64,000 nt of DNA from Roseiarcus sp963772555 (GCA_963772555.1 CAVYXQ010000028.1:62001-126000), one strand, 5' to 3'; counted from the stretch's first letter, positions 34,942 through 43,890 are shown. The notes: a model not told the origin generated them from the sequence alone. Numbers and translations: made by a program.

Positions 34942-36732
34942 ATGAGTCAGACTGTCGGAGATTTCGTTGTCGAGCGGCTGCACGCCTGGGGCGTGCGCAA
35001 AATCTTCGGCTACCCCGGCGACGGCATCAACGGGGTAATCGAGGCGCTGAACCGGGCGGACGGCAAGATCGAATTCATTCAAGCCCGCCACGAAGAAATG
35101 GCCGCGTTCATGGCCAGCGCCTACGCCAAATTCTCGGGCCATCTCGGCGTCTGCCTGGCGACATCGGGACCGGGCGCGTCGCATCTGATCACCGGACTTT
35201 ACGACGCCCGTATGGATCACATGCCCGTGCTGGCGATCGCCGGACAGCAGGCGCGCGCCGCCATGGGCGGCCACTACCAGCAGGAACTCGATCTTTGCAG
35301 CATGTACAAGGACGTCGCCGGCGCCTTTGTGCAGCAGGCCGCAACCGCGCCGCAGGTGCGCCACCTCGTCGACCGCGCGGTCCGCATCGCGCTCGGCGAA
35401 CGCCGTGTGACGGCGCTGGTGTTTCCCAACGACCTGCAGGACATGCCTTACGAGAGCCCGCCGCGCAAGCACGGGACCCTGCATTCGGGGGTCGGCTTCG
35501 CCAGGCCGCGCACGACGCCGTACGACGCCGACCTGCGGCGCGCCGCCGGCGTTTTGAACGCCGGCAAGAAAGTCGCGATCCTGGTCGGCGCGGGCGCGCT
35601 GCACGCGACCGACGAGGTGATCGCGGTCGCCGAGAAAGTGCGCGGCGGCGTCGCCAAGGCGTTGCTCGGCAAAGCCGCCGTGCCCGACGACCTGCCTTAC
35701 GTCACGGGCTCGATCGGGCTTCTCGGCACGAAGCCGAGCTGGCAGCTAATGACGGAATGCGACACGCTCCTGATGGTGGGTTCGGGCTTTCCCTATTCGG
35801 AGTTCCTGCCGGAAGAGGGCAAGGCGCGCGGCGTCCAGATCGACATCGCTCCCGATATGCTGTCGCTGCGCTATCCAATGGAGGTCAACCTCGTCGGCGA
35901 CTCCAAGGAGACGCTGAGGGCGCTTCTGCCCCTCCTCGACCAGAAGTCGAACGGCGGGTGGCGCAAGGACATCGAGAGCAACGTCAAGGCGTGGTGGGAG
36001 ACGCTGGAGGAGCGGGCCATGCAGCCCGCCAACCCGGTCAACCCCCAGCGCGTGACGTGGGAATTGTCGCCCAGGCTGCCCGACGACGTGATCGTCACCA
36101 GCGACTCGGGCTCGTGCGCGAACTGGTACGCGCGAGACCTGAAGATGCGCCGCGGCATGATGGGGTCGCTCTCCGGCGGCCTCGCATCGATGGGCGCGGC
36201 CGTCCCTTACGCGATCGCCGCCAAATACGCCCACCCCGATCGTCCGGTGATCGCCCTCGTCGGCGACGGCGCGATGCAGATGAACAACATGGCCGAGCTC
36301 ATCACTGTCGCCAAATACTGGCGCAGCTGGCCCGACAAGCGATGGATCGTCTGCGTCTTCAACAACGAGGACCTCAACCAGGTCACCTGGGAGCAGCGGG
36401 TCATGGAGGGCGATCCGAAGTTCGAGGCCTCGCAGGACATCCCCAACGTCCCCTACCACCGCTTCGGCGAGCTCATCGGGCTCAAGGGCATCTACGTCGA
36501 CAACCCCGACCGGATGGGCGCGGCATGGGACGAGGCGCTCGCTTCCGACCGCCCGGTCGTGCTCGAAGTCAAGACCGACCCCGAGGTGCCGCCGCTGCCG
36601 CCGCACATCACGCTCAAGGACGCCAAGAACTTCACCTCGACTTTGCTCAAAGGCGACCCCGATGAAGGCGGCATGATCACGGGCGCAGCCCGGCAGTTCC
36701 TGAGCTCGGTGCTGCCGGGCGACAAGGAATAG
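34942..36732 (+). CDS. Thiamine-diphosphate enzyme, pyruvate oxidase/PoxB-like
   Basis: 596 residues from ATG 34942. It has the three-domain ThDP layout: the Pyr domain with catalytic Glu51 (IQARHEEMAAFMASAYAKFS), a central Rossmann domain (AAGVLNAGKKVAILVGAGAL), and the PP domain with ThDP motif ALVGDGAMQMNNMAELITVA. The closest described relatives are PoxB-type pyruvate:quinone oxidoreductases and acetolactate-synthase-like stress enzymes; the sequence does not settle the acceptor. No C-terminal membrane helix like PoxB's is obvious. It heads a tight run with a NuoI-like ferredoxin (16-bp gap) and an FAD monooxygenase (18-bp gap), suggesting an operon and electron transfer from the oxidation. 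Confidence 0.88.
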   Translation: MSQTVGDFVVERLHAWGVRKIFGYPGDGINGVIEALNRADGKIEFIQARHEEMAAFMASAYAKFSGHLGVCLATSGPGASHLITGLYDARMDHMPVLAIAGQQARAAMGGHYQQELDLCSMYKDVAGAFVQQAATAPQVRHLVDRAVRIALGERRVTALVFPNDLQDMPYESPPRKHGTLHSGVGFARPRTTPYDADLRRAAGVLNAGKKVAILVGAGALHATDEVIAVAEKVRGGVAKALLGKAAVPDDLPYVTGSIGLLGTKPSWQLMTECDTLLMVGSGFPYSEFLPEEGKARGVQIDIAPDMLSLRYPMEVNLVGDSKETLRALLPLLDQKSNGGWRKDIESNVKAWWETLEERAMQPANPVNPQRVTWELSPRLPDDVIVTSDSGSCANWYARDLKMRRGMMGSLSGGLASMGAAVPYAIAAKYAHPDRPVIALVGDGAMQMNNMAELITVAKYWRSWPDKRWIVCVFNNEDLNQVTWEQRVMEGDPKFEASQDIPNVPYHRFGELIGLKGIYVDNPDRMGAAWDEALASDRPVVLEVKTDPEVPPLPPHITLKDAKNFTSTLLKGDPDEGGMITGAARQFLSSVLPGDKE

Positions 36733-36748
36733 AGGTCGGGAGCGTGTC

Positions 36749-37237
36749 GTGAGGCTCGCACAAGGCGTCCGGTCGCTTTTCCTGCGCGAGTTCTTCGCCG
36801 CGCTCGGCTTGTCGATCGGCTATATGTTCAAGCCGCGGGCGACCCTGAACTATCCGAACGAGAAGAGCCCACTGTCGCCGCGCTTCCGCGGCGAGCATGC
36901 GCTTCGCCGCTACCCAAGCGGCGAGGAGCGCTGCATCGCCTGCAAGCTCTGCGAGGCGATCTGCCCGGCGCAGGCCATCACGATCGAGGCTGGTCCACGC
37001 CGCAACGACGGCGTCCGCCGGACAACTCGCTACGACATCGACATGGTCAAGTGCATCTATTGCGGCTTCTGCCAGGAAGCCTGCCCGGTCGATGCGATCG
37101 TCGAGGGCCCGAACATGGAGTTCGCCACCGAGACGCGGGAAGAGCTGCTTTATGACAAGGAACGGCTGCTCGCCAACGGAGACCGCTGGGAGCGCGAGCT
37201 TGCCGCCAATATCCTGGCCGATGCACCCTACCGGTGA
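36749..37237 (+). CDS. nuoI: NuoI-like 2[4Fe-4S] protein, orphan copy
   Basis: 162 residues from GTG 36749. It is full-length NuoI: N-terminal amphipathic stretch (FLREFFAALGLSIGYMFKPR), then two cluster motifs, CIACKLCEAICP (62-73) and CIYCGFCQEACP (102-113), and the C-terminal MEFATETREELLYDKERLL. NuoI passes electrons between clusters N6a and N6b in complex I. Here no other nuo gene is near; it sits between a ThDP oxidase and an FAD hydroxylase. It is either a second nuoI copy moved out of context or a dedicated electron carrier for the oxidase. Confidence 0.9.
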   Translation: MRLAQGVRSLFLREFFAALGLSIGYMFKPRATLNYPNEKSPLSPRFRGEHALRRYPSGEERCIACKLCEAICPAQAITIEAGPRRNDGVRRTTRYDIDMVKCIYCGFCQEACPVDAIVEGPNMEFATETREELLYDKERLLANGDRWERELAANILADAPYR

Positions 37238-37255
37238 GAGCTTGAGGAGGGCGGG

Positions 37256-38776
37256 GTGGATTGCGACGTTCTGATTGTCGGCGCCGGGCCGACCGGCCTC
37301 GTCCTGGCACTGTGGCTGACAAAGCTCGGGGTCAAGGTTCGGATCGTCGACAAGAGCGCGGCGGCGGGAACGACGTCGCGAGCGCTCGCGGTGCAGGCGC
37401 GGACGCTCGAGCTCTACCGCCAGCTCGATCTCGCCGAGGCCGTCCTTGAGCACAGCCACGTTGTTCCAGCCGTCAACCTGTGGACTCGCGGCAGGCGCCG
37501 GGCGCGCATCGCCTTCAGCGAGATCGGGCTCGGTCAGACGCCGTTCCCATCCGTGTACATCTTCCCCCAGGACGAGCACGAACGCCTCTTGATAGCCCGG
37601 CTCGAGGCCGAAGGCGTGTCGGTCGAGCGTGAGACGGAAGTCGTCAGCCTCGTCGATAAGACCGACGGGATCGACGCCCGCCTCCGCCACCCCCAGCGCG
37701 GCGAGTCGACGTGCGAGGCCCGCTACGTCGCCGGCTGCGACGGCGCCCACTCCATCGTCCGGGAGACCATCCACGCCGGGTTTCCAGGCGGCGCCTATCA
37801 GCACACCTTCTATGTCGCCGACGTCGACGCCTCCGGGCCGCCGATCGACGGCGAGTTGCACATCGATCTCGACAGGGCGGACTTTCTGGCGATTTTTCCG
37901 CTCAAGGGCCAAGGCCGGGCACGACTTGTCGGCACGGTGCGCGACGAGGAGCGGCCAAAGGGGGCGCCCGAGCTGCGCTTCGAGGACGTCAGCGACCGGG
38001 CGATCAAGAACCTCAGGCTGAAGGTCGGCAAGCCGAACTGGTTCTCGACCTACCGGGTGCATCATCGGGTCGCCGACCATTTCCGCAAAGGCCGCGCCTT
38101 CCTGCTGGGCGACGCGGCGCATATCCATAGCCCGGCCGGCGGTCAGGGCATGAACACCGGCATCGGCGACGCGATCAATCTCGCCTGGAAATTCAAGGCC
38201 GTGCTCGACGGCAAGGCGCCCGACGCGCTCCTCGACTCCTATGAAAGCGAGCGCATCGCCTTTGCCCGGCAACTCGTGCAAACGACGGACCGCATCTTCA
38301 CATTCGCAACCGCCGAGGGGGGCGTCGCCGACTTCGTCCGCCTGTGGCTTGCGCCGACCGTTCTGTCGCGCGCCTTCAAGTTTGAATCCGTGCGCGAGTT
38401 TGCCTTTCGCACCGTGTCCCAGATCAATCTGAACTACCGCGGCGGCCCGCTCAGCGAGGGAAAAACGGGGGGCGTCCGCGGGGGCGATCGCCTTCCCTGG
38501 ATCAGGGCGGACGGCCTCGACAATTTCGAGTTCCTGCGGGCGATGACATGGCAAGTTCATGTCTACGGCGGGGCCAGCACGGAGCTCGCCGCATGGTGCG
38601 CCGCGCGGAACATGCCGCTGCGCCACCTTCCGTGGACGCAGCGTCACGGCTCCGTCGGCATCATTCAGAACGCGCTCTATCTGATCCGCCCCGACGCCTA
38701 TGTCGCGCTCGCCGACGAATCCGCCTCGATCGACCGCCTCGCCCGCTATTTCGCCGACCGTGGCCTCTCCGCTTAG
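37256..38776 (+). CDS. FAD-dependent aromatic-ring monooxygenase (PheA/TfdB family)
   Basis: 506 residues from GTG 37256. FAD-binding GxGxxG is in VLIVGAGPTGLVLALWLTKL, the DG motif in YVAGCDGAHSIVRETI, and the GD motif in AFLLGDAAHIHSPAGGQGMN with GIGDAINLAWK. The family hydroxylates phenolic or polyketide-like substrates using NAD(P)H and O2; the C-terminal thioredoxin-like part is short (QVHVYGGASTELAAWCAARN). The substrate is unknown. It lies 18 bp after the NuoI-like gene, so it is probably cotranscribed with it and the ThDP enzyme. Confidence 0.88.
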   Translation: MDCDVLIVGAGPTGLVLALWLTKLGVKVRIVDKSAAAGTTSRALAVQARTLELYRQLDLAEAVLEHSHVVPAVNLWTRGRRRARIAFSEIGLGQTPFPSVYIFPQDEHERLLIARLEAEGVSVERETEVVSLVDKTDGIDARLRHPQRGESTCEARYVAGCDGAHSIVRETIHAGFPGGAYQHTFYVADVDASGPPIDGELHIDLDRADFLAIFPLKGQGRARLVGTVRDEERPKGAPELRFEDVSDRAIKNLRLKVGKPNWFSTYRVHHRVADHFRKGRAFLLGDAAHIHSPAGGQGMNTGIGDAINLAWKFKAVLDGKAPDALLDSYESERIAFARQLVQTTDRIFTFATAEGGVADFVRLWLAPTVLSRAFKFESVREFAFRTVSQINLNYRGGPLSEGKTGGVRGGDRLPWIRADGLDNFEFLRAMTWQVHVYGGASTELAAWCAARNMPLRHLPWTQRHGSVGIIQNALYLIRPDAYVALADESASIDRLARYFADRGLSA

Positions 38777-38843
38777 TGCGAACAAGCGGAGCTGCCGCAA
38801 CACACCTTTGTCGTCCACTCATCCTCCTAGGAGCAGATTGCAG

Positions 38844-40725
38844 ATGCCGAGCCGTATCGAGGACTATGCCTTCATCGGAAATTGCGAGACCGCCGCGCTT
38901 GTTGGTCGCGACGGGTCGATCGACTGGCTCGGCCTGCCGCGGTTCGACAGCGCCGCCTGCTTTTCGGCCCTGCTCGGCGAGCCCCAGCACGGACGATGGC
39001 TGATCGCGCCGGCCGCGCCGGCAAAGGCCACGCGCCAGTATCGCGGCGATACGCTGATCCTCGAGACGACGTTCCAGACCGAGCGCGGCGCCGTCCGCCT
39101 GACCGATTTCATGTTCCGGCGCGAGGGCGCCTCCGATCTCGTCCGGCTTGTGCGCGGCCTCGAGGGCGAGGTGGCGATGCGAATGGAGCTGATCGTCCGC
39201 TTCGACTACGGCTCGGTCACGCCTTGGGTCTCACGACAGGACGATGGGCGGCTTCAGTTCATTGCCGGTCCCGACCGGCTGTTGCTGGACGCCGGCGTCG
39301 CCACCCGCGGCGAGGATTTCAAGACGATCAGCGACTTCGCCGTGAGCGCAGGGCAGGAAGTCGCCTTCGCGCTGACCTGGTCGCCGTCATTTCGTGACGC
39401 GCCGGCCCGGCTCTCCGGCGCCGAGTTCCTTGAAGACGGTCGAAGCCTTCTGGACGGACTGGGGCGCCAAATTCGAGCGGTCTCATCCGTGGGACGATGC
39501 GGTGCTGCGTTCGCTCCTGACGCTGAAAGCGCTTTCGCACTGGGAGACCGGCGGCATCGTCGCCGCGGGAACGACGTCGCTGCCAGAAAAGATGGGGGGG
39601 ACGCGGAACTGGGACTATCGCTTCTGCTGGATTCGTGACGCGACGTTCACCCTGCTGGCGCTGGCCGGCGCGGGCTTTCTCGACGAAGCGAAAGCCTGGC
39701 ATCAATGGCTGTTGCGCGCGGTCGCCGGCTCGCCGGACGAGGTGCAGACGCTCTACGGCGTCGCCGGCGAGCGCAGGCTCGACGAGTACGAAGTGCCGTG
39801 GCTGCCCGGCTACGAGGGGGCAAAGCCTGTTCGCATCGGCAACGCGGCGGTGCAGCAGCTCCAGCTCGACGTCTACGGCGAGGTGCTCGACGCCTTCTAT
39901 GTCGCGCGCCACGCCGGCATCGTCGCGATCGAGCAAACCTGGGCGCTGGAATCCGCGCTCCTCTTCCATCTCGAACGGATCTGGCGCGAGCCCGATGCGG
40001 GCATTTGGGAAGTTCGCGGCGACCGCAAGCATTTCACTCATTCCAAGGTAATGGTCTGGGTGGCGTTCGACCGGGCGGTGCGCTCGATCGAGGAGTTCAA
40101 TCTCGAGGGACCGCTCGAGCGATGGCGGGAGGCCCGTGCGGCGGTCCATGAGGAGGTGTGCCGCGAGGGTTTCGATCCGAAGCAGAACGCCTTCGTGCAG
40201 GCCTTCGGCGAAAGCGCGCTCGACGCGGCCGTGCTGTTGATACCGCTGGTCGGCTTCCTGCCGCCGGACGACCCGCGCGTCCGCGGAACGGTCGCCGCGA
40301 TTGAACGCAAGCTCATCCGCCAAGGCCTGGTCATACGGTACGACACGGGAGAGAAGGCCGACGGGCTCCCTCAGGGGGAAGGCGCTTTCATCGCCTGCAG
40401 CTTCTGGCTCGCCGACAACTACGCCATGCTCGGCCGAATGGAAGAAGCCAAAGCCCTTTTCAAGCGTCTGCTGACGCTGTGCAACGATGTCGGATTGCTG
40501 TCCGAGGAATACGATCCCACGCAAAAGCGCCAGCTCGGAAATTTCCCGCAGGCCTTCTCGCATCTCGCCTTGATCAACACCGCGCACAATCTCGCGCGCG
40601 CCCCGGGACCAGCCCAGTTGCGCTCAGTCCGTCAGAATGCGCCAGACGCCGGGGCAAAGCCGGCTGACAAGAGCCCGGCGGCCGAGTTGAAGACGAAAGC
40701 GCCGGAGACCGGCGAGCCGCGCTGA
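38844..40725 (+). pseudogene. Glycoside hydrolase family 15 gene with frameshift
   Basis: From ATG 38844 (ribosome binding site AGGAGCAG) the frame gives a GH15 N-terminus: MPSRIEDYAFIGNCETAALV, GRDGSIDWLGLPRFDSAACF. It goes wrong after LSGAEFL. The +1 frame continues the family sequence: KTVEAFWTDWGAKFERSHPW, then RNWDYRFCWIRDATFTLLAL (catalytic region), LFHLERIWREPDAGIWEVRG and QGEGAFIACSFWLADNYAML, to TGA 40723-40725. One surplus base at about 39426-39434 (TTCCTTGAAG for TTCCTGAAG) accounts for it. The healed protein would be about 626 residues, glucoamylase- or trehalase-like, acting on alpha-glucosidic bonds. Both halves are well preserved, so the break is recent or a read error. Confidence 0.82.
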
Positions 40726-40746
40726 GTAGCGGCGCGCCCATCAACT

Positions 40747-40771
40747 GGAACCGGTCAAAGACTTTGGCGTT
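40747..40771 (+). promoter_or_regulatory. EcfG-type promoter of the DUF1328 gene
   Basis: GGAAC (40747-40751), 16 bases, CGTT (40768-40771): an exact match, 39 bp before ATG 40811. Confidence 0.75.
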
Positions 40772-40810
40772 TATGCCGGCGACAACCCGCGTAAACCCCA
40801 GGAGGTCATC

Positions 40811-40981
40811 ATGTTTGGGTGGGCAATAACGTTTCTCGTCATCGCAATCATTGCGGGGATACTGGGCTTCGGCGGGGTCGCCGGAACCGCCTTCTCCGCC
40901 GCCAAGATCGTGTTTGTCGTGGCGCTGATCGCCTTTCTCATCTCGGGCGTCATGGGATACACGAGGCGCGGCGCGCCCTGA
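40811..40981 (+). CDS. DUF1328 small membrane protein
   Basis: 56 residues from ATG 40811, after a full AGGAGG ribosome binding site: MFGWAITFLVIAIIAGILGF, GGVAGTAFSAAKIVFVVALI, AFLISGVMGYTRRGAP. Two transmembrane helices (about 3-24 and 29-50) with the GFGGVAGTAxxxAKIxFxVxLI signature of DUF1328 (YtjA-like). This family is often stress induced. Its function is unknown. The exact EcfG-type promoter upstream supports membership of the general stress regulon. Confidence 0.93.
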   Translation: MFGWAITFLVIAIIAGILGFGGVAGTAFSAAKIVFVVALIAFLISGVMGYTRRGAP

Positions 40982-41006
40982 AGGCGCACCCACGCGTTTC
41001 CCTCAA

Positions 41007-41804
41007 TCAGGCGGCGGCCTGTCGGGCTCTTCGATCGAAGAACAGCGCCTGGCTGACCGCCGCCCTGACGGAGTCCGGATTGAAGGGCTTCGACAAGAGG
41101 AAAGCGGGCTCCGGCCGATTGGCGATCGCACTGAGATAGCGGCCCGGATGCGCTGTGATGAAGACGACGGGCTTGCTGGAACCCGTCAGGATCTCGTTCA
41201 CGGCGTCAAGGCCCGAACTGCCGTCGGCGAGTTGGATGTCGGCCATGATCAACTCGGGCTGGCGTTCGGCTGCCAGGGCCACGGCCTGCCGTCGAGCTCG
41301 CGCCACGCCGACGACGTGATGGCCGAGGTCTTCGACGATCGTCTCCAGGTCCATCGCAATGATCGGCTCGTCCTCGATGATGAGGATCTTGGTCGCGAGT
41401 TCCTGTGCGATGTCGTGCGCGCTGCGCTCGAGGAGTGTGCGCACCCGGCCAGGGTCTAGGCCCATGATCGTTGCGACTTCCGGAACGGTGAAGCCCTCGA
41501 CAGCTCTGAGCAGGAACGCCTGCCGCGCCCGCGGCGACAAAGCCGCCAAATTGCGGTCGAAGGCTGACGCCTCCGAGGGATCGATGTCCAGGTCGCCAAA
41601 ATGAGTTGCCGACCAGACGTCGAGGTAGAGCTGATAAAGCGCGAGGCGCGCGGGCGGTTGGCGTGGGAACGCTGCCGGATTCGCCAACAGATATTCCAAC
41701 GTCGCCGTCAGATAGGCGTCTCCGCTTTCCTGAGAGCCGTTCAGCGCGCGGGAAAAGCGCCTGAGGTAGGGAAGCAGTGGCGCAATTTCTTTCGAGATCG
41801 ACAT
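41007..41804 (-). CDS. phyR: PhyR, anti-anti-sigma response regulator of the general stress response
   Basis: 265 residues. The N-terminal two-thirds is an ECF sigma-like domain that cannot bind DNA (about 1-135; LLPYLRRFSRALNGSQESGD, LSPRARQAFLLRAVEGFTVP), and the C-terminus is a receiver domain (about 138-258) with Glu144-Asp145, phospho-acceptor Asp189 in LIMADIQLADGSSG and Lys in LLSKPFNPDSV. Once phosphorylated by an HWE/HisKA_2 kinase it binds NepR and frees EcfG. It is divergent from nepR-ecfG, which is the canonical locus. No EcfG-type promoter is seen before it; a 15-bp tandem repeat lies about 50 bp upstream. Confidence 0.96.
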   Translation of the reverse strand: MSISKEIAPLLPYLRRFSRALNGSQESGDAYLTATLEYLLANPAAFPRQPPARLALYQLYLDVWSATHFGDLDIDPSEASAFDRNLAALSPRARQAFLLRAVEGFTVPEVATIMGLDPGRVRTLLERSAHDIAQELATKILIIEDEPIIAMDLETIVEDLGHHVVGVARARRQAVALAAERQPELIMADIQLADGSSGLDAVNEILTGSSKPVVFITAHPGRYLSAIANRPEPAFLLSKPFNPDSVRAAVSQALFFDRRARQAAA

Positions 41805-41852
41805 GGACTGTGTCTCTTCGGTTTGCCAAGGCCCGTTTGCGATTTTCTTTTT

Positions 41853-41882
41853 TTGCCTTGGGCGTGGTTGCCTTGGGCGTGG
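41853..41882. repeat. Two tandem 15-bp units upstream of phyR
   Basis: TTGCCTTGGGCGTGG occurs twice in direct succession (41853-41867 and 41868-41882), 49 bp upstream of the phyR start. It could be a regulator site or a recent slippage duplication. Confidence 0.6.
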
Positions 41883-42028
41883 TCATCGCCCGTGACCGAA
41901 CCTTGTCAAATTCGTTTCGAGGCTTCAATTGTGGAAAGTACTTAGGTCCGGCACGCGAACCGCGAGCGCGTGGGAGGCGTAAACAAGGCCGTCGTGAGGC
42001 GCGATAAAAAAATATTCGCGCGGCGCCC

Positions 42029-42053
42029 GGAACTTTCTTCGCTGCGCTAAGTT
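42029..42053 (+). promoter_or_regulatory. EcfG-type promoter of nepR-ecfG
   Basis: GGAAC (42029-42033), 16 bases, AGTT (42050-42053), 57 bp before the nepR ATG. One mismatch in the -10. Autoregulation of this locus by EcfG is the rule in alphaproteobacteria. The surrounding 306-bp phyR-nepR spacer contains no gene. Confidence 0.55.
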
Positions 42054-42110
42054 TGAGGCTGATGTGGGCGGGGCGCGCGATCGCGCCTTAATGAGGCGAA
42101 TTGGGGCGAC

Positions 42111-42323
42111 ATGAAAAAATCGAGTGCGGTTGAGCGGGGCGAGCTCCCAAGCGAGGGCGCGTTGGATCCCAAGGTGCTGGAGACGATCGGGCGAGCGCTG
42201 AAGGCGCATTACGTCGAGCTCGTCGAGGCGCCCCTACCCGACAAGTTTGTCGAACTGCTCCGGCGGCTCGAAGTCGAGGAGCAGTCGGCGAAAGCACGGG
42301 GGAGGCGGAATGCCGACGACTAG
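42111..42323 (+). CDS. nepR: NepR, anti-sigma factor for EcfG
   Basis: 70 residues: MKKSSAVERGELPSEGALDP, KVLETIGRALKAHYVELVEA, PLPDKFVELLRRLEVEEQSA. It has the NepR helix pair with the conserved IGRxLKxxYxxLVxxPLPDKFxxLLxxLE motif. It holds EcfG inactive until phospho-PhyR displaces it. It overlaps the ecfG start by 14 bp, so the anti-sigma and sigma factors are translationally coupled. Confidence 0.95.
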   Translation: MKKSSAVERGELPSEGALDPKVLETIGRALKAHYVELVEAPLPDKFVELLRRLEVEEQSAKARGRRNADD

Positions 42324-42840
42324 CTTCAGGGATGATCTCATCGCGGAAATCAAGAATCTGCGAGCTTTCGCCATCTCGCTGTCGGGGTCGGTGTCGCTGG
42401 CCGACGACCTCGTGCAGGAGACGTTGCTCAGAGCCTGGAGCAAATCGGACAAGTTCCAGCCAGGAACCAGCCTGCGCGCCTGGCTGTTCACGATCCTGCG
42501 CAACATCTACTATTCGAACTATCGCAAACGGGCGCGCGAGGTGCAGGACAGCGACGGGGCCTATGCCCGCCGCCTGACGGTCTCCGGGGACCAGGAGAGC
42601 CACCTCGACCTCGAGGATTTTCGCAAGGCGCTGACGAAGCTTCCTGCCGAACAACGCGAAGTGCTGACGCTTGTCGGCGCGAGCGGACTTTCGTACGAGG
42701 AGGCCGCAGTCATCTGCGACGTGGAAATCGGCACCATCAAGAGCCGTCTGAGCCGGGCCCGTTCGAAGCTTGTCGAGCTTCTTGGGCTGGACGAGGCCGC
42801 CGTCCCCCCGATCGAACGGCGGATCCGACGCGCCGGCTAG
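42310..42840 (+). CDS. ecfG: EcfG-family sigma factor (general stress response)
   Basis: 176 residues from ATG 42310 (MPTTSFRDDLIAEIKNLRAF). Region 2: LSGSVSLADDLVQETLLRAW and GTSLRAWLFTILRNIYYSNY. Region 4: LPAEQREVLTLVGASGLSYE, EAAVICDVEIGTIKSRLSRA. It directs RNA polymerase to GGAAC-N16/17-CGTT promoters. The longer open frame from 42247 lies within nepR, and the internal ATG gives the family's usual N-terminus. At least a dozen putative target promoters lie within 13 kb on either side. Confidence 0.95.
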   Translation: MPTTSFRDDLIAEIKNLRAFAISLSGSVSLADDLVQETLLRAWSKSDKFQPGTSLRAWLFTILRNIYYSNYRKRAREVQDSDGAYARRLTVSGDQESHLDLEDFRKALTKLPAEQREVLTLVGASGLSYEEAAVICDVEIGTIKSRLSRARSKLVELLGLDEAAVPPIERRIRRAG

Positions 42841-42893
42841 CCTTTCGCCGTTCGTCACTTCAATCGCTTTCCATGGTGTGGCTACGGGCTGGC

Positions 42894-42919
42894 GGAACAG
42901 CACCCTGCCCGCGCTCGTT
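42894..42919 (+). promoter_or_regulatory. EcfG-type promoter of the DUF892 gene
   Basis: GGAAC (42894-42898), 17 bases, CGTT (42916-42919): an exact match, 31 bp before ATG 42951. Confidence 0.78.
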
Positions 42920-42950
42920 ATAGCTTTACTTACGGATGACGGAGAGGGCG

Positions 42951-43472
42951 ATGAACGGAGGCGCCAAACTCAAAGAGCTCTTTGTGGAGGGGCTCAAGGA
43001 CGCGTTTTTCGCCGAGAAACTGGTGCTCAGGGCGCTGAAGAAAATGGCGACCCAGACCGCCTCGCCCGAGCTCAAGACTGCCTTCGAGGCCCATATCGGC
43101 GAAACCCGGAATCACGTCGAGCGCCTGCTGCGGATCTTCGACGATATCGAGTGGCCGGAACAGATCGACAGTCCCGTGCGTGGAGAAACCTACGACGCCA
43201 TCGTCGACGTCGTCGACGATACCCGGCAGGTCGTTGACGGCCTGATGGGGCCGCAGGCGCTGGACGCCGCTTTCGCGGCTTCCGCGCAGGCGGTCGGGCA
43301 CTATGAGATCGCGCGCTACGGTCTCCTGCATACCTGGGCGCAGCAGCTTGGGCTGATCTACGCCGCCAAGCTCCTCCAGGACACGCTGCACGAAGAAATG
43401 AATTCAGAGAAACTGTTCGGCCAGTTCGCCGCGCAGAATATGGAACATGCAAGGATCGGTCAGGCGGCGTGA
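42951..43472 (+). CDS. DUF892/YciF-like ferritin-fold protein
   Basis: 173 residues from ATG 42951, chosen over ATG 42936 because GGAGAGGG is correctly spaced from it. The sequence is a four-helix ferritin-like bundle: LKELFVEGLKDAFFAEKLVL, ALKKMATQTASPELKTAFEA, HIGETRNHVERLLRIFDDIE, AVGHYEIARYGLLHTWAQQL, TLHEEMNSEKLFGQFA. Glu/His positions of the di-iron site recur in ExxxH patterns. YciF-type proteins are induced by stress in many bacteria. It lies just downstream of ecfG with its own exact EcfG-type promoter. Confidence 0.93.
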   Translation: MNGGAKLKELFVEGLKDAFFAEKLVLRALKKMATQTASPELKTAFEAHIGETRNHVERLLRIFDDIEWPEQIDSPVRGETYDAIVDVVDDTRQVVDGLMGPQALDAAFAASAQAVGHYEIARYGLLHTWAQQLGLIYAAKLLQDTLHEEMNSEKLFGQFAAQNMEHARIGQAA

Positions 43473-43509
43473 CAGGAGCGCGATCCTTCAGCGCGCGAGC
43501 GCGTCTGGT

Positions 43510-43890
43510 TCAGCGCAAAAGCGCGTCTTGCACGGCGGAAACCAGCACGCCCGGTGGTGCGGGCTTTTCGACGATGGAGCAGTCCTGCCATTCCGCCAGG
43601 CCCGCGTCGTGACGCGCCTGGCCAGTGTAGAGGACGAACGGAACCCCGCGGCTCGCAAGCCCACGCGCCACCGGAGAAACCGTCTCTGAACCGAGCAGGA
43701 AATCGAGGACAGCGACCGAAAAGTCGCCTCTGGTCGACCGCGACAACGCGTCCTGCAACGTCCGACACGCGCCAACGACCACCGCCCCGGCGTCAACCAA
43801 GGTCAATTCAAGTTCCATAAGCAGGAGAGGATCGTCCTCGACCAGAAGGACCCGGACTCCGCTCAAACCACTGTGATTGATCTCTATCAT
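43510..43890 (-). CDS. Stand-alone receiver-domain response regulator
   Basis: 126 residues from ATG 43890. It has one receiver domain and nothing else: VRVLLVEDDPLLLMELELTL with the acidic pair, phospho-acceptor Asp in FSVAVLDFLLGSETVSP (about residue 63), Thr/Lys positions VLYTGQ and IVEKPAPPGVL. Such proteins act in phosphorelays or as phosphate sinks; in alphaproteobacteria some modulate the kinase-PhyR step. The location between stress genes and an exact EcfG-type promoter 79 bp upstream support feedback on the stress pathway (inference). Confidence 0.88.
   Translation of the reverse strand: MIEINHSGLSGVRVLLVEDDPLLLMELELTLVDAGAVVVGACRTLQDALSRSTRGDFSVAVLDFLLGSETVSPVARGLASRGVPFVLYTGQARHDAGLAEWQDCSIVEKPAPPGVLVSAVQDALLR

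Noticed and set aside
36677..38818. 713-residue minus-strand ORF opposite the monooxygenase and NuoI-like genes
   Set aside because: Shadow frame; the plus-strand genes show cofactor motifs and tight operon spacing.
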